A stretch of DNA of 64,000 nt from Salibacterium aidingense DSM 18341 (GTDB lineage Bacteria; Bacillota; Bacilli; Bacillales; Marinococcaceae). Both the position numbers and the translations under genes were made by a program. Below the pieces are notes generated by a model, which did not search any database, was not told where the DNA came from, and saw only the letters and a program-made list of their open reading frames with translations. This document shows, in pieces, positions 8,431 to 18,830 of the stretch. The stretch is taken from assembly GCF_000429685.1 (NCBI RefSeq), contig NZ_AUCI01000008.1, positions 1 to 64,000 of the forward strand. The letters are read 5' to 3'. Position 1 is the stretch's first letter; each line of letters opens with the position of its first letter.

Positions 8431-10841
8431 TGTATGCAAAAGTTATCGTGGATGTTGCGGCAGCTCAGACAAATAGAGCCTTTGATTACCGTATTCCTGA
8501 GGAATTTGACGGTATTGTAAAACCGGGGATGAGAATTGTAGTACCGTTTGGTCCGAGAAAAATCCAGGGGTTTGTCTGGAAAATAACAGACCAGACAGAA
8601 CTGTCGCGGGTTAAACCATTGCAGGAAATTCTCGATCCCTATCCGGTCCTGACAAACGAACTGTTGGAGCTTGGAGAATGGCTGGCTCTGGAAACTGTCT
8701 GTTTTCTCATTACGGCTTATCAATCCATGATTCCGTCAGCCATTCGTGCGAAACCAAAAAAGATACTCCGTCCGGCTGGGGATCCTGCTGAACTTCCAGC
8801 AGAACTCCAGCCCTTGTTTGCCGAAACAAAAGAAATCAACTGGGAACAGGCAGCCGCCGGTAAAGAAATACGGCTGGCATTGAAAAAAGCCCTCCAAAAC
8901 GAAGAACTTATCATAGATTATCGTCTCCAGGATCGTACAAATAAAAAAACGGTCCGCGTTCTCCGTCTCCCGTCGTCTGGACCGACAAAAGATTACAAGA
9001 CAGAGCTTGGAAACAAAGCAAAAAAGCAGACTGAAGTAATGAATTGGATATCCTCTTATTATCCGAACACCTCTGTTACGGCGCAGACAGTGATGAAGCA
9101 GCTTGGCGTAACCCAGGGGGTGATTCAGTCTCTCGTTAAAAAGGGGCTGCTGCTGGAAGAATACAGGGAAATATACCGGGATCCCTACGAGCATCATTCG
9201 TTTTCCGAAACCGAACGACCACTCCTGACAGATCAGCAAAAACAGGTTCTTCAACCTATTCATACAGCTGTTGAAAAAAGGGAATACGTTCCTTTTCTGC
9301 TGCACGGAGTTACAGGGAGCGGAAAGACAGAGGTATATCTTCGTGCCATAGAAACAGTTCTTGATAAAGGCAAAGAAGCCATTGTCCTTGTACCTGAAAT
9401 TTCATTGACGCCGCAAATGGTGGAACGTTTTAAAGAAAGATTTGGTTCTCAGGTAGCTGTCCTTCACAGCGCATTATCTTCGGGAGAAAAATACGACGAG
9501 TGGAGAAAAGTCCACCGCAAAGAAGTGAAAGTAGCAGTAGGGGCGAGATCCGCTGTGTTTGCTCCGTTTGAAAATCTCGGGATTGTTATCATTGATGAAG
9601 AACATGAAGGAAGTTATAAACAGGAAGATCATCCGCGCTATCATGCCCGGCAGGTCGCCTTGTGGAGAGGAAACTATCATGGATGTCCGGTTATTCTGGG
9701 AAGCGCGACCCCTTCGCTCGAATCCTACGCCCGGGCTTCCCGAAATGTATATCAGCTCCTTGAACTTCCAGGCCGTGTCAATAACACTGCCATGCCTGAA
9801 GTAGAAATTACGGATATGCGCGAGGAGTTAAAACAGGGAAATCGCTCGGCTTTTTCCCGGCTTTTATTGGAAAAAATACGGGACCGGCTGAATAAAGGAG
9901 AACAAATCGTGTTATTTTTAAACAGACGCGGTTATTCCACCTTTGTCATGTGCCGCAATTGCGGTTACACGGCAGCCTGTCCTCATTGTGAAATAACGTT
10001 AACCTATCATCATACCGGCCGCCTGTTGAAATGCCATTACTGTGGATATCATGAACCAATGGTGAATAAATGTCCTGAATGTGACAGCGATCATATTCGT
10101 TTTTTTGGTACGGGCACCCAGAAAGTACAGGAAGAAATTACGCAATTGCTGCCGGAGGCCAGGGTTATCCGCATGGACGTAGATACCACGTCAAGAAAAG
10201 GGTCGCATGAAAAACTGCTGCAATCCTTCCGGAATGAGGAAGCGGATATACTGCTTGGTACGCAGATGATCGCCAAGGGGCTGGATTTTCCTAAAATCAC
10301 ATTGGTGGGAGTCCTGGCAGCAGATACCATGCTTCATCTGCCAGACTTTCGTGCACCGGAGCGCACTTTTCAGCTGTTGACCCAGGTAAGCGGCAGAGCA
10401 GGCAGGGATAAACTTCGCGGAGAAGTTGTCGTGCAGACCTATACCCCGGAACACTACAGCATTCAGTACGCCCGCACTCATGATTTTCAGGCATTCGCCC
10501 AAGCGGAAATGGGACAGAGAAAACGCGGAGGGTATCCTCCCTACTATTATATTACGCTTTTAACGGTCTCCCATGAAAACGCGGCAAAAGCTATGAAAAC
10601 CGTCGATCAAATGGCGGCACATTTAAAAACGGCTCTTTCGCCGGAATCAAAAATTCTTGGGCCAACCGTGTCACCTATTGCAAGAATTAAAGATAGATAT
10701 CGATATCAATGCATGATAAAATACAAAAATGAACCGGATTTAATCCGAATACTGAATGATATGCATTCTAATTACCAAAAAGAAATGGCTAAAGAGGATC
10801 TTACGATTTCTATTGATATGGAACCGCAGATGTTTATGTAA
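8430..10841 (+). CDS. priA: primosomal helicase PriA
   Basis: PriA (803 residues) recognises stalled replication forks and reloads the replicative helicase. The N-terminal DNA-binding domain is followed by the Walker A motif GVTGSGKT at residues 293-300 and a DEEH box near 389. Two zinc sites with CxxC pairs (CRNC, CPHC, CHYC, CPEC) lie near residues 507-553, and helicase motifs such as GTQMIAKGLDFP follow. The start overlaps the coaBC stop by one base. In B. subtilis def follows priA; here a terminator and a repeat take its place. Confidence 0.96.
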   Translation: MYAKVIVDVAAAQTNRAFDYRIPEEFDGIVKPGMRIVVPFGPRKIQGFVWKITDQTELSRVKPLQEILDPYPVLTNELLELGEWLALETVCFLITAYQSMIPSAIRAKPKKILRPAGDPAELPAELQPLFAETKEINWEQAAAGKEIRLALKKALQNEELIIDYRLQDRTNKKTVRVLRLPSSGPTKDYKTELGNKAKKQTEVMNWISSYYPNTSVTAQTVMKQLGVTQGVIQSLVKKGLLLEEYREIYRDPYEHHSFSETERPLLTDQQKQVLQPIHTAVEKREYVPFLLHGVTGSGKTEVYLRAIETVLDKGKEAIVLVPEISLTPQMVERFKERFGSQVAVLHSALSSGEKYDEWRKVHRKEVKVAVGARSAVFAPFENLGIVIIDEEHEGSYKQEDHPRYHARQVALWRGNYHGCPVILGSATPSLESYARASRNVYQLLELPGRVNNTAMPEVEITDMREELKQGNRSAFSRLLLEKIRDRLNKGEQIVLFLNRRGYSTFVMCRNCGYTAACPHCEITLTYHHTGRLLKCHYCGYHEPMVNKCPECDSDHIRFFGTGTQKVQEEITQLLPEARVIRMDVDTTSRKGSHEKLLQSFRNEEADILLGTQMIAKGLDFPKITLVGVLAADTMLHLPDFRAPERTFQLLTQVSGRAGRDKLRGEVVVQTYTPEHYSIQYARTHDFQAFAQAEMGQRKRGGYPPYYYITLLTVSHENAAKAMKTVDQMAAHLKTALSPESKILGPTVSPIARIKDRYRYQCMIKYKNEPDLIRILNDMHSNYQKEMAKEDLTISIDMEPQMFM

Positions 10842-10845
10842 GGAC

Positions 10846-10887
10846 ACAACCCCGTTCTTGAGGCTTCAGTATACGGGGTTGTTTTTG
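10846..10887 (+). terminator. intrinsic terminator after priA
   Basis: A perfect 10-bp stem, ACAACCCCGT with ACGGGGTTGT, is followed by a five-base T run. It starts five bases after the priA stop and separates coaBC-priA from fmt. Confidence 0.85.
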
Positions 10888-11007
10888 TGAATAGTGGCGT
10901 ATGATGGAGGTACTCCGGTTTCTGTTTTCAGCCTGTTCTCCATCGCAAGGCAGGAAGGATCCCTGCGCTTTTCTTCTTAGAAAGAAAATTTAAAAGGCAG
11001 GCGTTTT

Positions 11008-11106
11008 CGAAATCCAGCTCCAGGGCCCAGTGGGAATGGCGGTACTAGCACTTCCTGTGCGTCGCGAGAACCTGTTGCGGATTCCCAGGGCGCTTACGCT
11101 TTTCTT
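11008..11106. repeat. structured intergenic repeat between priA and fmt
   Basis: This 99-base block starts AATCCAGCTCCAGGGCCCAG and ends GGGCGCTTACGCTTTTCTT. From memory, these edges are shared by a dispersed repeat common in Bacillaceae genomes. An inverted pair (TGGGAAT 11031-11037, ATTCCCA 11081-11087) extended by GCCC/GGGC folds it into a long hairpin. A second CTGCGCTTTTCTT-like end lies at 10962-10977, suggesting a partial further copy. The block ends right before the fmt ribosome site. Nothing resembling def is left in the 282-base gap (10842-11123). Confidence 0.55.
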
Positions 11107-11123
11107 AAGAAAGGTGATGTAAA

Positions 11124-12083
11124 ATGAAGGTTGTATTTATGGGAACCCCGGATTTTTCCGTTCCTATTCTGCGGGGACTTATCGAAGCAGGATATCAAAT
11201 AGAAGCAGTGGTTACCCAGCCGGACCGTCCTAAAGGACGGAAGAAGCAAATGACCCCTCCGCCCGTAAAAGAAGAAGCAGTTCGTCACGGTTTAACCGTA
11301 TTCCAGCCGGAAACACTAAAAAATAAAGAAAATATCGAGTGGATGAGGGAAAAAGCTCCGGATGCTATTATTACAGCTGCTTACGGACAGATTCTGCCCG
11401 AATCGATTCTTGAACTTCCTCCTCTTGGAGCTGTTAATGTCCATGCTTCTCTGCTTCCTAAATACAGAGGAGGAGCTCCGATTCATCAGGCGGTGATTAA
11501 CGGAGAGAAAAAAACCGGCATTACGATCATGTATATGGTGAAAGAACTGGACGCCGGCGATATGCTGGCTAAAAAAGAAGTACCTGTGGCAGAGGAAGAT
11601 ACAGCAGGGTCGCTGCACGATAAATTAAGTATTACAGGAAGGAACCTTCTGCTTGAGACCCTGCCTCTTTTGGAAAAGAACGAGCTTACTGCAGTTCCAC
11701 AGAATCCAGCGGAGGCTACCTTTGCCCCCAATATTCAACGGGGGCAGGAGCGGATAGACTGGAACAACCCCGGGGAAACCATTTATAATCAGATCAGAGG
11801 TATGAATCCGTGGCCGGTGGCTTACACCATTTACAAAGAAATGCCATATAAGATCTGGCAGGCTGGGAAAATCCAGGTTTCAGCCTCAGAGCAAGCACCG
11901 GCCGGGACTATTCTTTCCATAGAAGAAGACGGAATAGTGGTGGCATCATCGGATCAAACAGCACTTAAAATTACAGAGCTGCAGCCGGCCGGGAAGAAAA
12001 AGATGCAGGCAGCCGATTATTTACGCGGTTCGCATGAATTGCAAACAGGAGAATCTTTTACAAATGAGCAAAAAAATGTTTAA
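11124..12083 (+). CDS. fmt: methionyl-tRNA formyltransferase
   Basis: The 319-residue enzyme transfers a formyl group from 10-formyl-THF to initiator Met-tRNA. The N-terminal Rossmann domain begins MKVVFMGTPDFSVP. The catalytic and folate-binding segment HASLLPKYRGGAPIHQAVING lies near residues 110-130 with the DAGDML aspartate downstream. The C-terminal OB-like tRNA-binding domain follows from about residue 205. AAAGGTGAT precedes the start. The 3' end overlaps rsmB by 20 bases. The usual partner gene def is not adjacent. Confidence 0.95.
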   Translation: MKVVFMGTPDFSVPILRGLIEAGYQIEAVVTQPDRPKGRKKQMTPPPVKEEAVRHGLTVFQPETLKNKENIEWMREKAPDAIITAAYGQILPESILELPPLGAVNVHASLLPKYRGGAPIHQAVINGEKKTGITIMYMVKELDAGDMLAKKEVPVAEEDTAGSLHDKLSITGRNLLLETLPLLEKNELTAVPQNPAEATFAPNIQRGQERIDWNNPGETIYNQIRGMNPWPVAYTIYKEMPYKIWQAGKIQVSASEQAPAGTILSIEEDGIVVASSDQTALKITELQPAGKKKMQAADYLRGSHELQTGESFTNEQKNV

Positions 12084-13416
12084 AAATGTGAGAGAAGAAG
12101 CATTACGTATGTTGGAGCGGATTGAAAAAGAAGGAGCATACAGCCATCTTCTCCTGAATCATGTGCTGAAGGAAGGCACTATTTCCGACAAGGATGCATC
12201 ATTGCTAACCGAGCTGGTCTATGGCACGATAAAACGGAAGAATACGCTCGATTATTTTATAGAGCCTTTTGTGAAAAAAGGGACAGCTTCTCTGCAATCC
12301 TGGGTTCTTCAGTTATTGAGACTGACTGTCTATCAAATGGAGTACCTTGACAGAGTTCCGGAGAGGGCCGCTGTTCATGAAGCCGTTCAAATAGCCAAGA
12401 AAAAAGGACATCGGGGAGTCAGCGGGCTGGTCAACGGGGTGCTTCGTTCTATCCAGAGGGAGGGGATCCCTTCTATTGACAGCCGCCTCCCTTATTTGAC
12501 CTCTCTGGCACTGGAAACGAGCCATCCGGAATGGCTTCTCCAGGAATGGACAGCCGCGTATGGAGAAGTCCGTACAGAGGCCATGGCACGAACAAATCTT
12601 GAGCCACCTGTACTAACTGTTCGTTTGAACCGATTGAAAACAGATAAAGAATCGCTCCTGCGTCAGCTGGAGCAGGAAGGTTGTTCGGTGAAGGCCGGGA
12701 ATATTTCCCCCGAGGCTGTTTTGATTACTTCCGGCGATATTTTTCAGACCTCCGCCTTTCAAGACGGGTTATGTACAGTGCAGGATGAAAGCTCGATGCT
12801 GGTGGCGAGGCTGCTTGATCCGAAACCTGGGATGAATGTGCTGGATGCCTGCGCGGCTCCCGGCGGAAAAACAACCCACGCCGCTGAACTCATGAATAAT
12901 GAAGGCACGCTGCAGGCCTATGATCTGCACGAAAAAAAAGTACGACTGATTGAAACACAGACAGAACGGCTTGGAATAACCAATGTACAGGCAGCAGCCC
13001 TGGATGCAAGAAAACTAACCACCAAACATGAGCCGCGGACTTTTGACCGTGTATTGGTAGATGCGCCGTGCAGCGGGCTGGGAGTCATTCGGAGGAAACC
13101 GGAAGTCAAATGGCAGAAAGAAAAAGAGGAAATCTCGCGTTTACCGCAGATCCAATCTGCTGTTTTGCAAGAAGCCGCAGAATTGGTGAAAACGGAAGGA
13201 CGGCTTGTATACAGCACCTGTACTCTACGGCAGCAGGAAAACGAAGAGATCGTCAACTCTTTTCTGGAGAATAATCCATCCTTTGAAAGAGATAAAAGCG
13301 CCTGCGGCTGTCTGCCCGAAATGAAAGATAAAACATCAGAAAACCAGCTGACTATTTTTCCCCAGGATTTTCATTCCGACGGGTTTTTCATGGCAGCTTT
13401 AAAAAGACGTTATTAA
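12064..13416 (+). CDS. rsmB: 16S rRNA (cytosine-967-C5)-methyltransferase RsmB
   Basis: The 450-residue protein has an N-terminal NusB-like RNA-binding domain (about 1-130) and a C-terminal SAM-dependent RsmB/Nop2 methyltransferase domain. Motif I is [14 protein letters not shown], the PC catalytic motif is DAPCSGLG, and the second cysteine is in STCTL. It methylates C967 of 16S rRNA. AGGAG lies 11 bases before the ATG at 12064. The frame is open from 12034, but that earlier ATG has no ribosome site. The start lies inside fmt. Confidence 0.94.
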   Translation: MSKKMFKNVREEALRMLERIEKEGAYSHLLLNHVLKEGTISDKDASLLTELVYGTIKRKNTLDYFIEPFVKKGTASLQSWVLQLLRLTVYQMEYLDRVPERAAVHEAVQIAKKKGHRGVSGLVNGVLRSIQREGIPSIDSRLPYLTSLALETSHPEWLLQEWTAAYGEVRTEAMARTNLEPPVLTVRLNRLKTDKESLLRQLEQEGCSVKAGNISPEAVLITSGDIFQTSAFQDGLCTVQDESSMLVARLLDPKPGMNVLDACAAPGGKTTHAAELMNNEGTLQAYDLHEKKVRLIETQTERLGITNVQAAALDARKLTTKHEPRTFDRVLVDAPCSGLGVIRRKPEVKWQKEKEEISRLPQIQSAVLQEAAELVKTEGRLVYSTCTLRQQENEEIVNSFLENNPSFERDKSACGCLPEMKDKTSENQLTIFPQDFHSDGFFMAALKRRY

Positions 13417-13441
13417 CCATAAAGAAAGGGTGACCCACACC

Positions 13442-14527
13442 ATGGAAGCATTAAAAACAAAAGTAGCGGCAGAATCCGTCGGCCTGCCGTCGATTTATTC
13501 ACTGGAATACGAGGAACTGCAGAGCTGGCTGCAGGAGCAGGGAGAACCGGAGTTCCGTACGCAGCAGATATTTTACTGGCTGTACCAGACAAGAGTTCAA
13601 TCTTTTGAAGAAATGACCAATCTGTCTAAACAACTTCGTCAAAAATTAGCAGAAGCGTTTTCGATTACAGTCCTAAAGGAAGTTACTCATCAGGAATCGG
13701 TGGACGGCACGGTAAAGTATTTATTTGAACTGAAAGACGGCTACACCATTGAAACGGTTCTGATGAAACATGACTACGGCAATAGTGTCTGTGTTACATC
13801 CCAGGTCGGTTGCAGACTTGGCTGTACATTCTGTGCTTCCACACTCGGCGGACTAAAACGGAACGTGGAAGCCGGGGAAATTACGGCTCAAGTCCTGGAA
13901 ATTCAAAAAGATCTTGACAAAAAAGGAGAACGAGTTGATTCTATTGTTGTGATGGGAATCGGTGAACCGTTTGATAATTACGATGAGTTACTTTCATTCT
14001 TGAAAATTATTAATCATGATAACGGCTTAAACATTGGGGCCCGCCATATTACTGTCTCAACGAGCGGCATGGTGCCGAGAATATACGATTTTGCCGATGA
14101 ACAGCTTCAGATTAACTTTGCTGTTTCGCTGCACGCCCCCAATTCTGAGATCCGAAGCCGTCTAATGCCGGTCAACCGGGCGTGGCCGGTGGAGAAACTA
14201 ATGGAGTCCATCCGCTACTATCAGGACAAAACCAGCCGGCGGGTAACGTTTGAATATGGTCTGTTCGGAGGCGTCAATGACCAGGTGGAGCATGCCGAAG
14301 AGCTGGCTGAACTGGTAAATGGATTAAAATGCCATGTCAATCTCATCCCTGTAAATGATGTACCAGAACGGGATTATGTACGCACCAGCAAAAATGATAT
14401 TTTTGCTTTTGAAAGAACACTTCGCGAAAAAGGAGTGAACGTTACCATTCGTCGTGAACAGGGCCATGATATAGATGCGGCCTGCGGGCAGCTGCGTGCG
14501 AATGAACGACAAGAAGAAACGAGGTGA
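13442..14527 (+). CDS. rlmN: 23S rRNA m2A2503 / tRNA m2A37 methyltransferase RlmN
   Basis: This 361-residue radical-SAM enzyme makes 2-methyladenosine in 23S rRNA and some tRNAs. The iron-sulfur cluster motif CRLGCTFC lies near residues 123-130. The methyl-carrying cysteine near the C-terminus is in DIDAACGQL. An ATG at 13442 preceded by AAGGGTGA is preferred to an in-frame GTG at 13430. The stop overlaps the GAGGTGA ribosome site of prpC, so the two are coupled. Confidence 0.95.
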   Translation: MEALKTKVAAESVGLPSIYSLEYEELQSWLQEQGEPEFRTQQIFYWLYQTRVQSFEEMTNLSKQLRQKLAEAFSITVLKEVTHQESVDGTVKYLFELKDGYTIETVLMKHDYGNSVCVTSQVGCRLGCTFCASTLGGLKRNVEAGEITAQVLEIQKDLDKKGERVDSIVVMGIGEPFDNYDELLSFLKIINHDNGLNIGARHITVSTSGMVPRIYDFADEQLQINFAVSLHAPNSEIRSRLMPVNRAWPVEKLMESIRYYQDKTSRRVTFEYGLFGGVNDQVEHAEELAELVNGLKCHVNLIPVNDVPERDYVRTSKNDIFAFERTLREKGVNVTIRREQGHDIDAACGQLRANERQEETR

Positions 14528-14536
14528 CTTCAACCG

Positions 14537-15298
14537 GTGGAAACTGTATATTTAACAGATGTCGGCCGCGTTCGTGAGCATAATGAAGACGCAGGCGGAA
14601 TATTTGAAAATGAGTCCGGTGAATATCTAGCCGTTGTTGCAGATGGGATGGGCGGGCACCAGGCAGGAGACGTAGCCAGCGAAATGGCTGTAGATATCCT
14701 TCGTAAAGCCTGGGAGCCCGTAACTCAATCATTTTCTCCGGAAGAGGCAGAATCCTGGCTGCAGCAGCAGATAGGTACAGCAAACAGCCGGATTTATGAA
14801 ATGTCTACGGAAAATAATAAAATGGCAGGAATGGGAACCACGATGGTGGCAGCCATCTGTACACTGTCCTTTGCTGTAATCGCCCATGTCGGCGACAGCC
14901 GGGCCTATCACTTGACAGAAGATCAGATCCACTTAAAAACAGAAGATCATTCCCTGGTTAATGAGTTAAAGAAAAGCGGTCAAATTACAGAAGATGAGGC
15001 AGAAAACCACCCCCGTAAAAATGTACTAACGAGAGCCATCGGGACAGAAACGAAGGTGAAAAGCCAAACGATGGCAATGGAATGGAAAGCTGGGGAAGGC
15101 CTTTTATTGTGCTCAGATGGTTTAACGAACAAAATGAGCGCCGAGGAAATGAAGGAATGCATGAAGTCTCCGGATTCTCTTTATGAGCGTGCTCTCACGC
15201 TCATACATACAGCGAACGAACGAGGGGGAGAAGACAATATTACCCTGGCAGTTATCATACATTCCCCCCTGGAGAAGGAGGGGGAGCTAGATGAGTGA
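14537..15298 (+). CDS. prpC: PP2C-type serine/threonine phosphatase PrpC (Stp)
   Basis: The 253-residue PPM/PP2C phosphatase reverses phosphorylation by PrkC. Metal-binding motifs are present in order: TDVGRVREHNED, VADGMGGH, HVGDSRAY and, near the C-terminus, RGGEDNIT. It starts at a GTG (14537) with GAGGTGA nine bases upstream, and ends eight bases inside prkC. The prpC-prkC-rsgA order is conserved in Bacillales and links cell-wall-sensing phosphorylation to the RsgA substrate. Confidence 0.95.
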   Translation: METVYLTDVGRVREHNEDAGGIFENESGEYLAVVADGMGGHQAGDVASEMAVDILRKAWEPVTQSFSPEEAESWLQQQIGTANSRIYEMSTENNKMAGMGTTMVAAICTLSFAVIAHVGDSRAYHLTEDQIHLKTEDHSLVNELKKSGQITEDEAENHPRKNVLTRAIGTETKVKSQTMAMEWKAGEGLLLCSDGLTNKMSAEEMKECMKSPDSLYERALTLIHTANERGGEDNITLAVIIHSPLEKEGELDE

Positions 15299-17282
15299 CC
15301 TCATTGGCAAAAGGATCAGTGAACGTTATGAGATAATGGAAATGATTGGCGGCGGGGGCATGGCTCATGTGTACCGGGGACAGGATGTCATTCTGGAACG
15401 TCCTGTTGCCGTTAAAGTGCTTCAGCCTCAGTATAATGAAGACGAGGAATTTATACGCCGGTTTCACCGGGAAGCACAGGCGGCGACCAGTCTGGCTCAT
15501 CCAAATATTGTAAACATTTACGATGTTGGAGAAGAAGCCAACCTTTACTATATCGTCATGGAACACATCGATGGAGTGACATTAAAAGAAAAAATCCAAC
15601 AGCAGGGGCCGCTGCCGCTGGAGCAGGCAGTGCAGCTGATGGAGCAGATTCTGGGAGCTATCAGCCATGCGCATGCTAATCATATCGTCCACCGGGATAT
15701 TAAACCTCATAATATATTGCTGAACGAAGAGGGAGAAGCCAAAGTAACCGATTTTGGAATAGCACGAGCTTCAACGGCTGCAACCATTACTCATACGAAT
15801 TCGGTCATGGGTTCTGTTCATTATATGTCTCCCGAACAGGCCAAAGGCGGGGTGATTACGACTAAATCGGATATCTATTCGCTTGGGGTCGTTTTATATG
15901 AAATGGTGACCGGTTCATTGCCGTACACAGGGGATTCGGCAGTAAGCATTGCTTTAAAGCATCTGCAGGAACCGCTTCCCGCCCCCTCAGAAAAAAGGCC
16001 CGGGCTCCCTCAAAGTCTTGAGAATGCTGTTGTAAAAGCTACAGCAAAAAAACCGGAAGATCGTTATGCCAATACACAGGAAATGCACCGGGATCTGCAG
16101 ACATCCCTATCAAAAGAGAGAAGAAATGAAGCTCCTTTTATTCTGCCTGTAGATGAAGAAGCAACAAAGGCAGTGCCGATAATAAAAGAGGAAAACGGTG
16201 ATGGGAGCGCCACGCTTAATGCCCGTTCTGATACGACCAGAAACGGTCTTGAAAGAAATGGAGGAGAAAACTCTGTCCCCCCTGCTCCACCGAAAAAGAA
16301 AAGAAAAAACTGGTGGAAGGTGCTTCTGTTAGTGTTTCTGCTCTGTTTTGGCGCCGCCATCGCCGCTTTCACGATACTGCCCGATTTATTAAGGGTGGAG
16401 GATGTTGAGGTGCCGGATGTTCAGAATATGACCGAGGAAGACGCAATACAGGAGTTGGAAGAAGCGAGCCTGACAGGAGAGAGTGAACGGACTTCTGATG
16501 ACAATGTGGAAGAAGGACATGTTATTAGCCAGGATCCGGGCAGCGGCACGATGGTAAAAGAAGAAAGTACGGTGCAATTATTTGTGAGCGACGGACCGGA
16601 AATGGATGAAATGCCTGATTTAACCGGGGTTTCAAGAGACAAGGCAGAAGAAATGCTGGACGGATTTGCCGGAATTGAATATAGTCCGTCCGAAACGTCG
16701 GAATACCCTCCGGATCAGATCATTGAGCAGGAACCTCAGGCTGGAGAAAGTATTGTGGCACAGGAGACGACCGTAAACTTAACCTACAGTACAGAACGTG
16801 AATTTTCTCTGCAGAACCTCCAGGGTGAATCCCGGGAAGCAGTGGAAAGTTATCTGGAGAGCTCTAATTTGAACGGTAACTTTGAATCCAGTCCTTCCGA
16901 CAACGTTCCTGAAGGAAATGTTATTGAGCACTCTCCTGCTCCTTATACCATGGTTACGGAGGGAGACGATATCAATTTTGTCATCTCGGAAGGACCAGAA
17001 GAAGAGTCAGCCTCACCGGATGAGAATCTTTCAGAACAAGTGGAAGCAGTGATCCCGGTAGAAGTTTCCGAAAGCGATGAAGAGGAAGGCAATGCTTATA
17101 ATATCCGTATTGTCTATGAAGATGCGACGACGAGCGGCCCCACGATCTTTACAGAGGAAAGCATTACAGAAACACAAACGTACAGAGTACCGCTGGAAGT
17201 TACACCGGAAACAGATGGCACTTACACGTTATATGTTGATAACGAAGAAGTACAATCCAACAGTTTTTCCTACGGAGATTAA
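15291..17282 (+). CDS. prkC: PASTA-domain serine/threonine protein kinase PrkC
   Basis: The 663-residue membrane kinase senses muropeptides and signals growth and spore germination. The kinase domain (about 11-270) has glycine loop IGGGGMAHVY, Lys42 in VAVKV, HRDIKPHN with Asp136, and DFG at 154-156. A basic stretch precedes a single membrane helix (about 341-363). Outside lie three PASTA repeats (about 370-436, 437-502, 503-570) and an extra C-terminal beta-rich domain. The extracellular part is very rich in Asp and Glu. AAGGAGGGGGAG lies just before the start inside prpC. Confidence 0.95.
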   Translation: MSDLIGKRISERYEIMEMIGGGGMAHVYRGQDVILERPVAVKVLQPQYNEDEEFIRRFHREAQAATSLAHPNIVNIYDVGEEANLYYIVMEHIDGVTLKEKIQQQGPLPLEQAVQLMEQILGAISHAHANHIVHRDIKPHNILLNEEGEAKVTDFGIARASTAATITHTNSVMGSVHYMSPEQAKGGVITTKSDIYSLGVVLYEMVTGSLPYTGDSAVSIALKHLQEPLPAPSEKRPGLPQSLENAVVKATAKKPEDRYANTQEMHRDLQTSLSKERRNEAPFILPVDEEATKAVPIIKEENGDGSATLNARSDTTRNGLERNGGENSVPPAPPKKKRKNWWKVLLLVFLLCFGAAIAAFTILPDLLRVEDVEVPDVQNMTEEDAIQELEEASLTGESERTSDDNVEEGHVISQDPGSGTMVKEESTVQLFVSDGPEMDEMPDLTGVSRDKAEEMLDGFAGIEYSPSETSEYPPDQIIEQEPQAGESIVAQETTVNLTYSTEREFSLQNLQGESREAVESYLESSNLNGNFESSPSDNVPEGNVIEHSPAPYTMVTEGDDINFVISEGPEEESASPDENLSEQVEAVIPVEVSESDEEEGNAYNIRIVYEDATTSGPTIFTEESITETQTYRVPLEVTPETDGTYTLYVDNEEVQSNSFSYGD

Positions 17283-17293
17283 CAGGAGGCATT

Positions 17294-18172
17294 ATGGCAG
17301 AAGGAATTATTATGAAGGCGATAAGCGGGTTCTATTATGTGTATCATGATCAGGAAGTGTACCAATGCCGGGGCCGGGGGTTATTTCGAAAGAAAAAAAT
17401 AAAACCCCTTGTCGGGGATTGGGTGACATTTGAAGCGGAAAATAAAACAGAAGGTTACCTGCTTGATGTGCTGGAGAGAAAGAATGAACTAATACGTCCT
17501 CCGATGGCTAACATTGATCAGGCCTTTCTGGTGTTTTCTGCTATGGAGCCTGCTATTGCCACTTCCATGCTCGATCGATTTCTTGTACATATGGAGTCGA
17601 TGGACATTGATGCGATTATTATTATAAATAAAAAAGATCTGGCTGATTCCTACATGACGGAAAAACTGCAGGCTTATAAAAAAACATATGAAGCTCTGGG
17701 GTATCCTTTTCATCTCGTATCAAGCATAAATGGAAAAGGGATAGAGAATCTCACTCAGTACATCAGCAGGCATCTTACGATGGTAACCGGAGAATCTGGT
17801 GTGGGGAAATCGACCCTTCTGAATCAAATGATGCCTTCCTTGGACCTCGAGACAGGCCAGGTTTCTGAACGACTCGGACGAGGCAGGCATACGACAAAAC
17901 ATTTGGAGCTTATTCCCTTTCAGGATGGCTTTATTGCAGATACTCCAGGGTTCAGCTCTCTTGATTTCGAAAAGATCGATGAAGAGGATCTTGACATATG
18001 TTTTCCTGAAATGAGGAAGCGAATGCCGGAGTGTAAGTTCAGGGGCTGTACCCATCGAAAAGAACCGGGCTGTGCGGTGAAAGCAGCTGTAGAAAATCAG
18101 GAAATTGCCCTGTTTCGATATGAACATTACAAACAATTTTTTGAAGAGCTTGCTCAACTACGGAGGTACTGA
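17294..18172 (+). CDS. rsgA: ribosome small subunit GTPase RsgA (YloQ/CpgA)
   Basis: The 292-residue circularly permuted GTPase acts in late 30S maturation. An N-terminal OB fold with CRGRGLFRKKKIKPLVGDWV is followed by the GTPase with motif order G4-G5-G1-G3: NKKD near residue 115, GESGVGKST near 165-173, and DTPGFSS near 215. A zinc knuckle with Cys/His (CFPE, CKFRGCTH, C) follows near 236-260. AGGAGG just upstream and alignment to MPEGKIIKALSGFYYV in B. subtilis support the ATG at 17294 rather than a second one at 17312. It is a known PrkC substrate, consistent with the operon. Confidence 0.95.
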   Translation: MAEGIIMKAISGFYYVYHDQEVYQCRGRGLFRKKKIKPLVGDWVTFEAENKTEGYLLDVLERKNELIRPPMANIDQAFLVFSAMEPAIATSMLDRFLVHMESMDIDAIIIINKKDLADSYMTEKLQAYKKTYEALGYPFHLVSSINGKGIENLTQYISRHLTMVTGESGVGKSTLLNQMMPSLDLETGQVSERLGRGRHTTKHLELIPFQDGFIADTPGFSSLDFEKIDEEDLDICFPEMRKRMPECKFRGCTHRKEPGCAVKAAVENQEIALFRYEHYKQFFEELAQLRRY

Positions 18173-18176
18173 AAAA

Positions 18177-18830
18177 ATGACCAAAATTGCACCATCTATC
18201 TTAGCGGCAGACGTGTCCTGTTTAAAAGAGGAAATTCAGGATGTAGAAAAGGGCGGGGCGGATTATATACATGTAGACGTGATGGACGGCCAATTTGTTC
18301 CTAACATCACCATGGGACCATTTATTGTTTCTGCCATTCGCCCGCATACGACACTGCCGCTTGATGTTCACTTAATGATTGAAAAACCGGAACAGTTTGT
18401 GGAAGCATTTGCCCTTGCCGGCGCTGATATTATTTCTGTCCATGCCGAAGCCTGCCCGCATCTGCACCGGACGATTGAGCTGATACATGAAAATAATGTA
18501 AAAGCAGGGGTGGTCATTAACCCGGCGACCCCGGTGGAGACAATCAAGCATATTGTAACAAAAGTGGACTTAATCCTGTTAATGACGGTGAACCCTGGTT
18601 TTGGAGGACAGAATTTTATAGCAGAAGTGCTCCCCAAAATCAGGGAAGTAAAAGATATGCTGGCAGAAGCCGGACATAACGCAGAAATAGAAGTGGATGG
18701 CGGCGTGAATGAAGAAACGGCGTCTTTATGCAAAGAGGCGGGCGCTAACGTACTCGTAGCGGGTTCTGCTGTATTTAAAGAAGAAAATAGAAAGAAAGTC
18801 ATCGAAACCATTCGACATGGCTCAGCATAA
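18177..18830 (+). CDS. rpe: ribulose-phosphate 3-epimerase
   Basis: The 217-residue TIM-barrel enzyme interconverts ribulose 5-phosphate and xylulose 5-phosphate in the pentose phosphate pathway. It begins MTKIAPSILAADVSCL and contains the metal and catalytic residues in HVDVMDGQFVPN, DVHLMI, NPGFGGQ and the EVDGGVN phosphate-site loop. GGAGGT lies nine bases before the ATG at 18177; the longer open frame runs back into rsgA without support. In B. subtilis thiN follows; it is absent here. Confidence 0.95.
   Translation: MTKIAPSILAADVSCLKEEIQDVEKGGADYIHVDVMDGQFVPNITMGPFIVSAIRPHTTLPLDVHLMIEKPEQFVEAFALAGADIISVHAEACPHLHRTIELIHENNVKAGVVINPATPVETIKHIVTKVDLILLMTVNPGFGGQNFIAEVLPKIREVKDMLAEAGHNAEIEVDGGVNEETASLCKEAGANVLVAGSAVFKEENRKKVIETIRHGSA

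Noticed and set aside
10890-11000. Possible remnant of def between priA and fmt
   Set aside because: No trace of the GxGLAAxQ, EGCLS or HExDH deformylase motifs in any frame.
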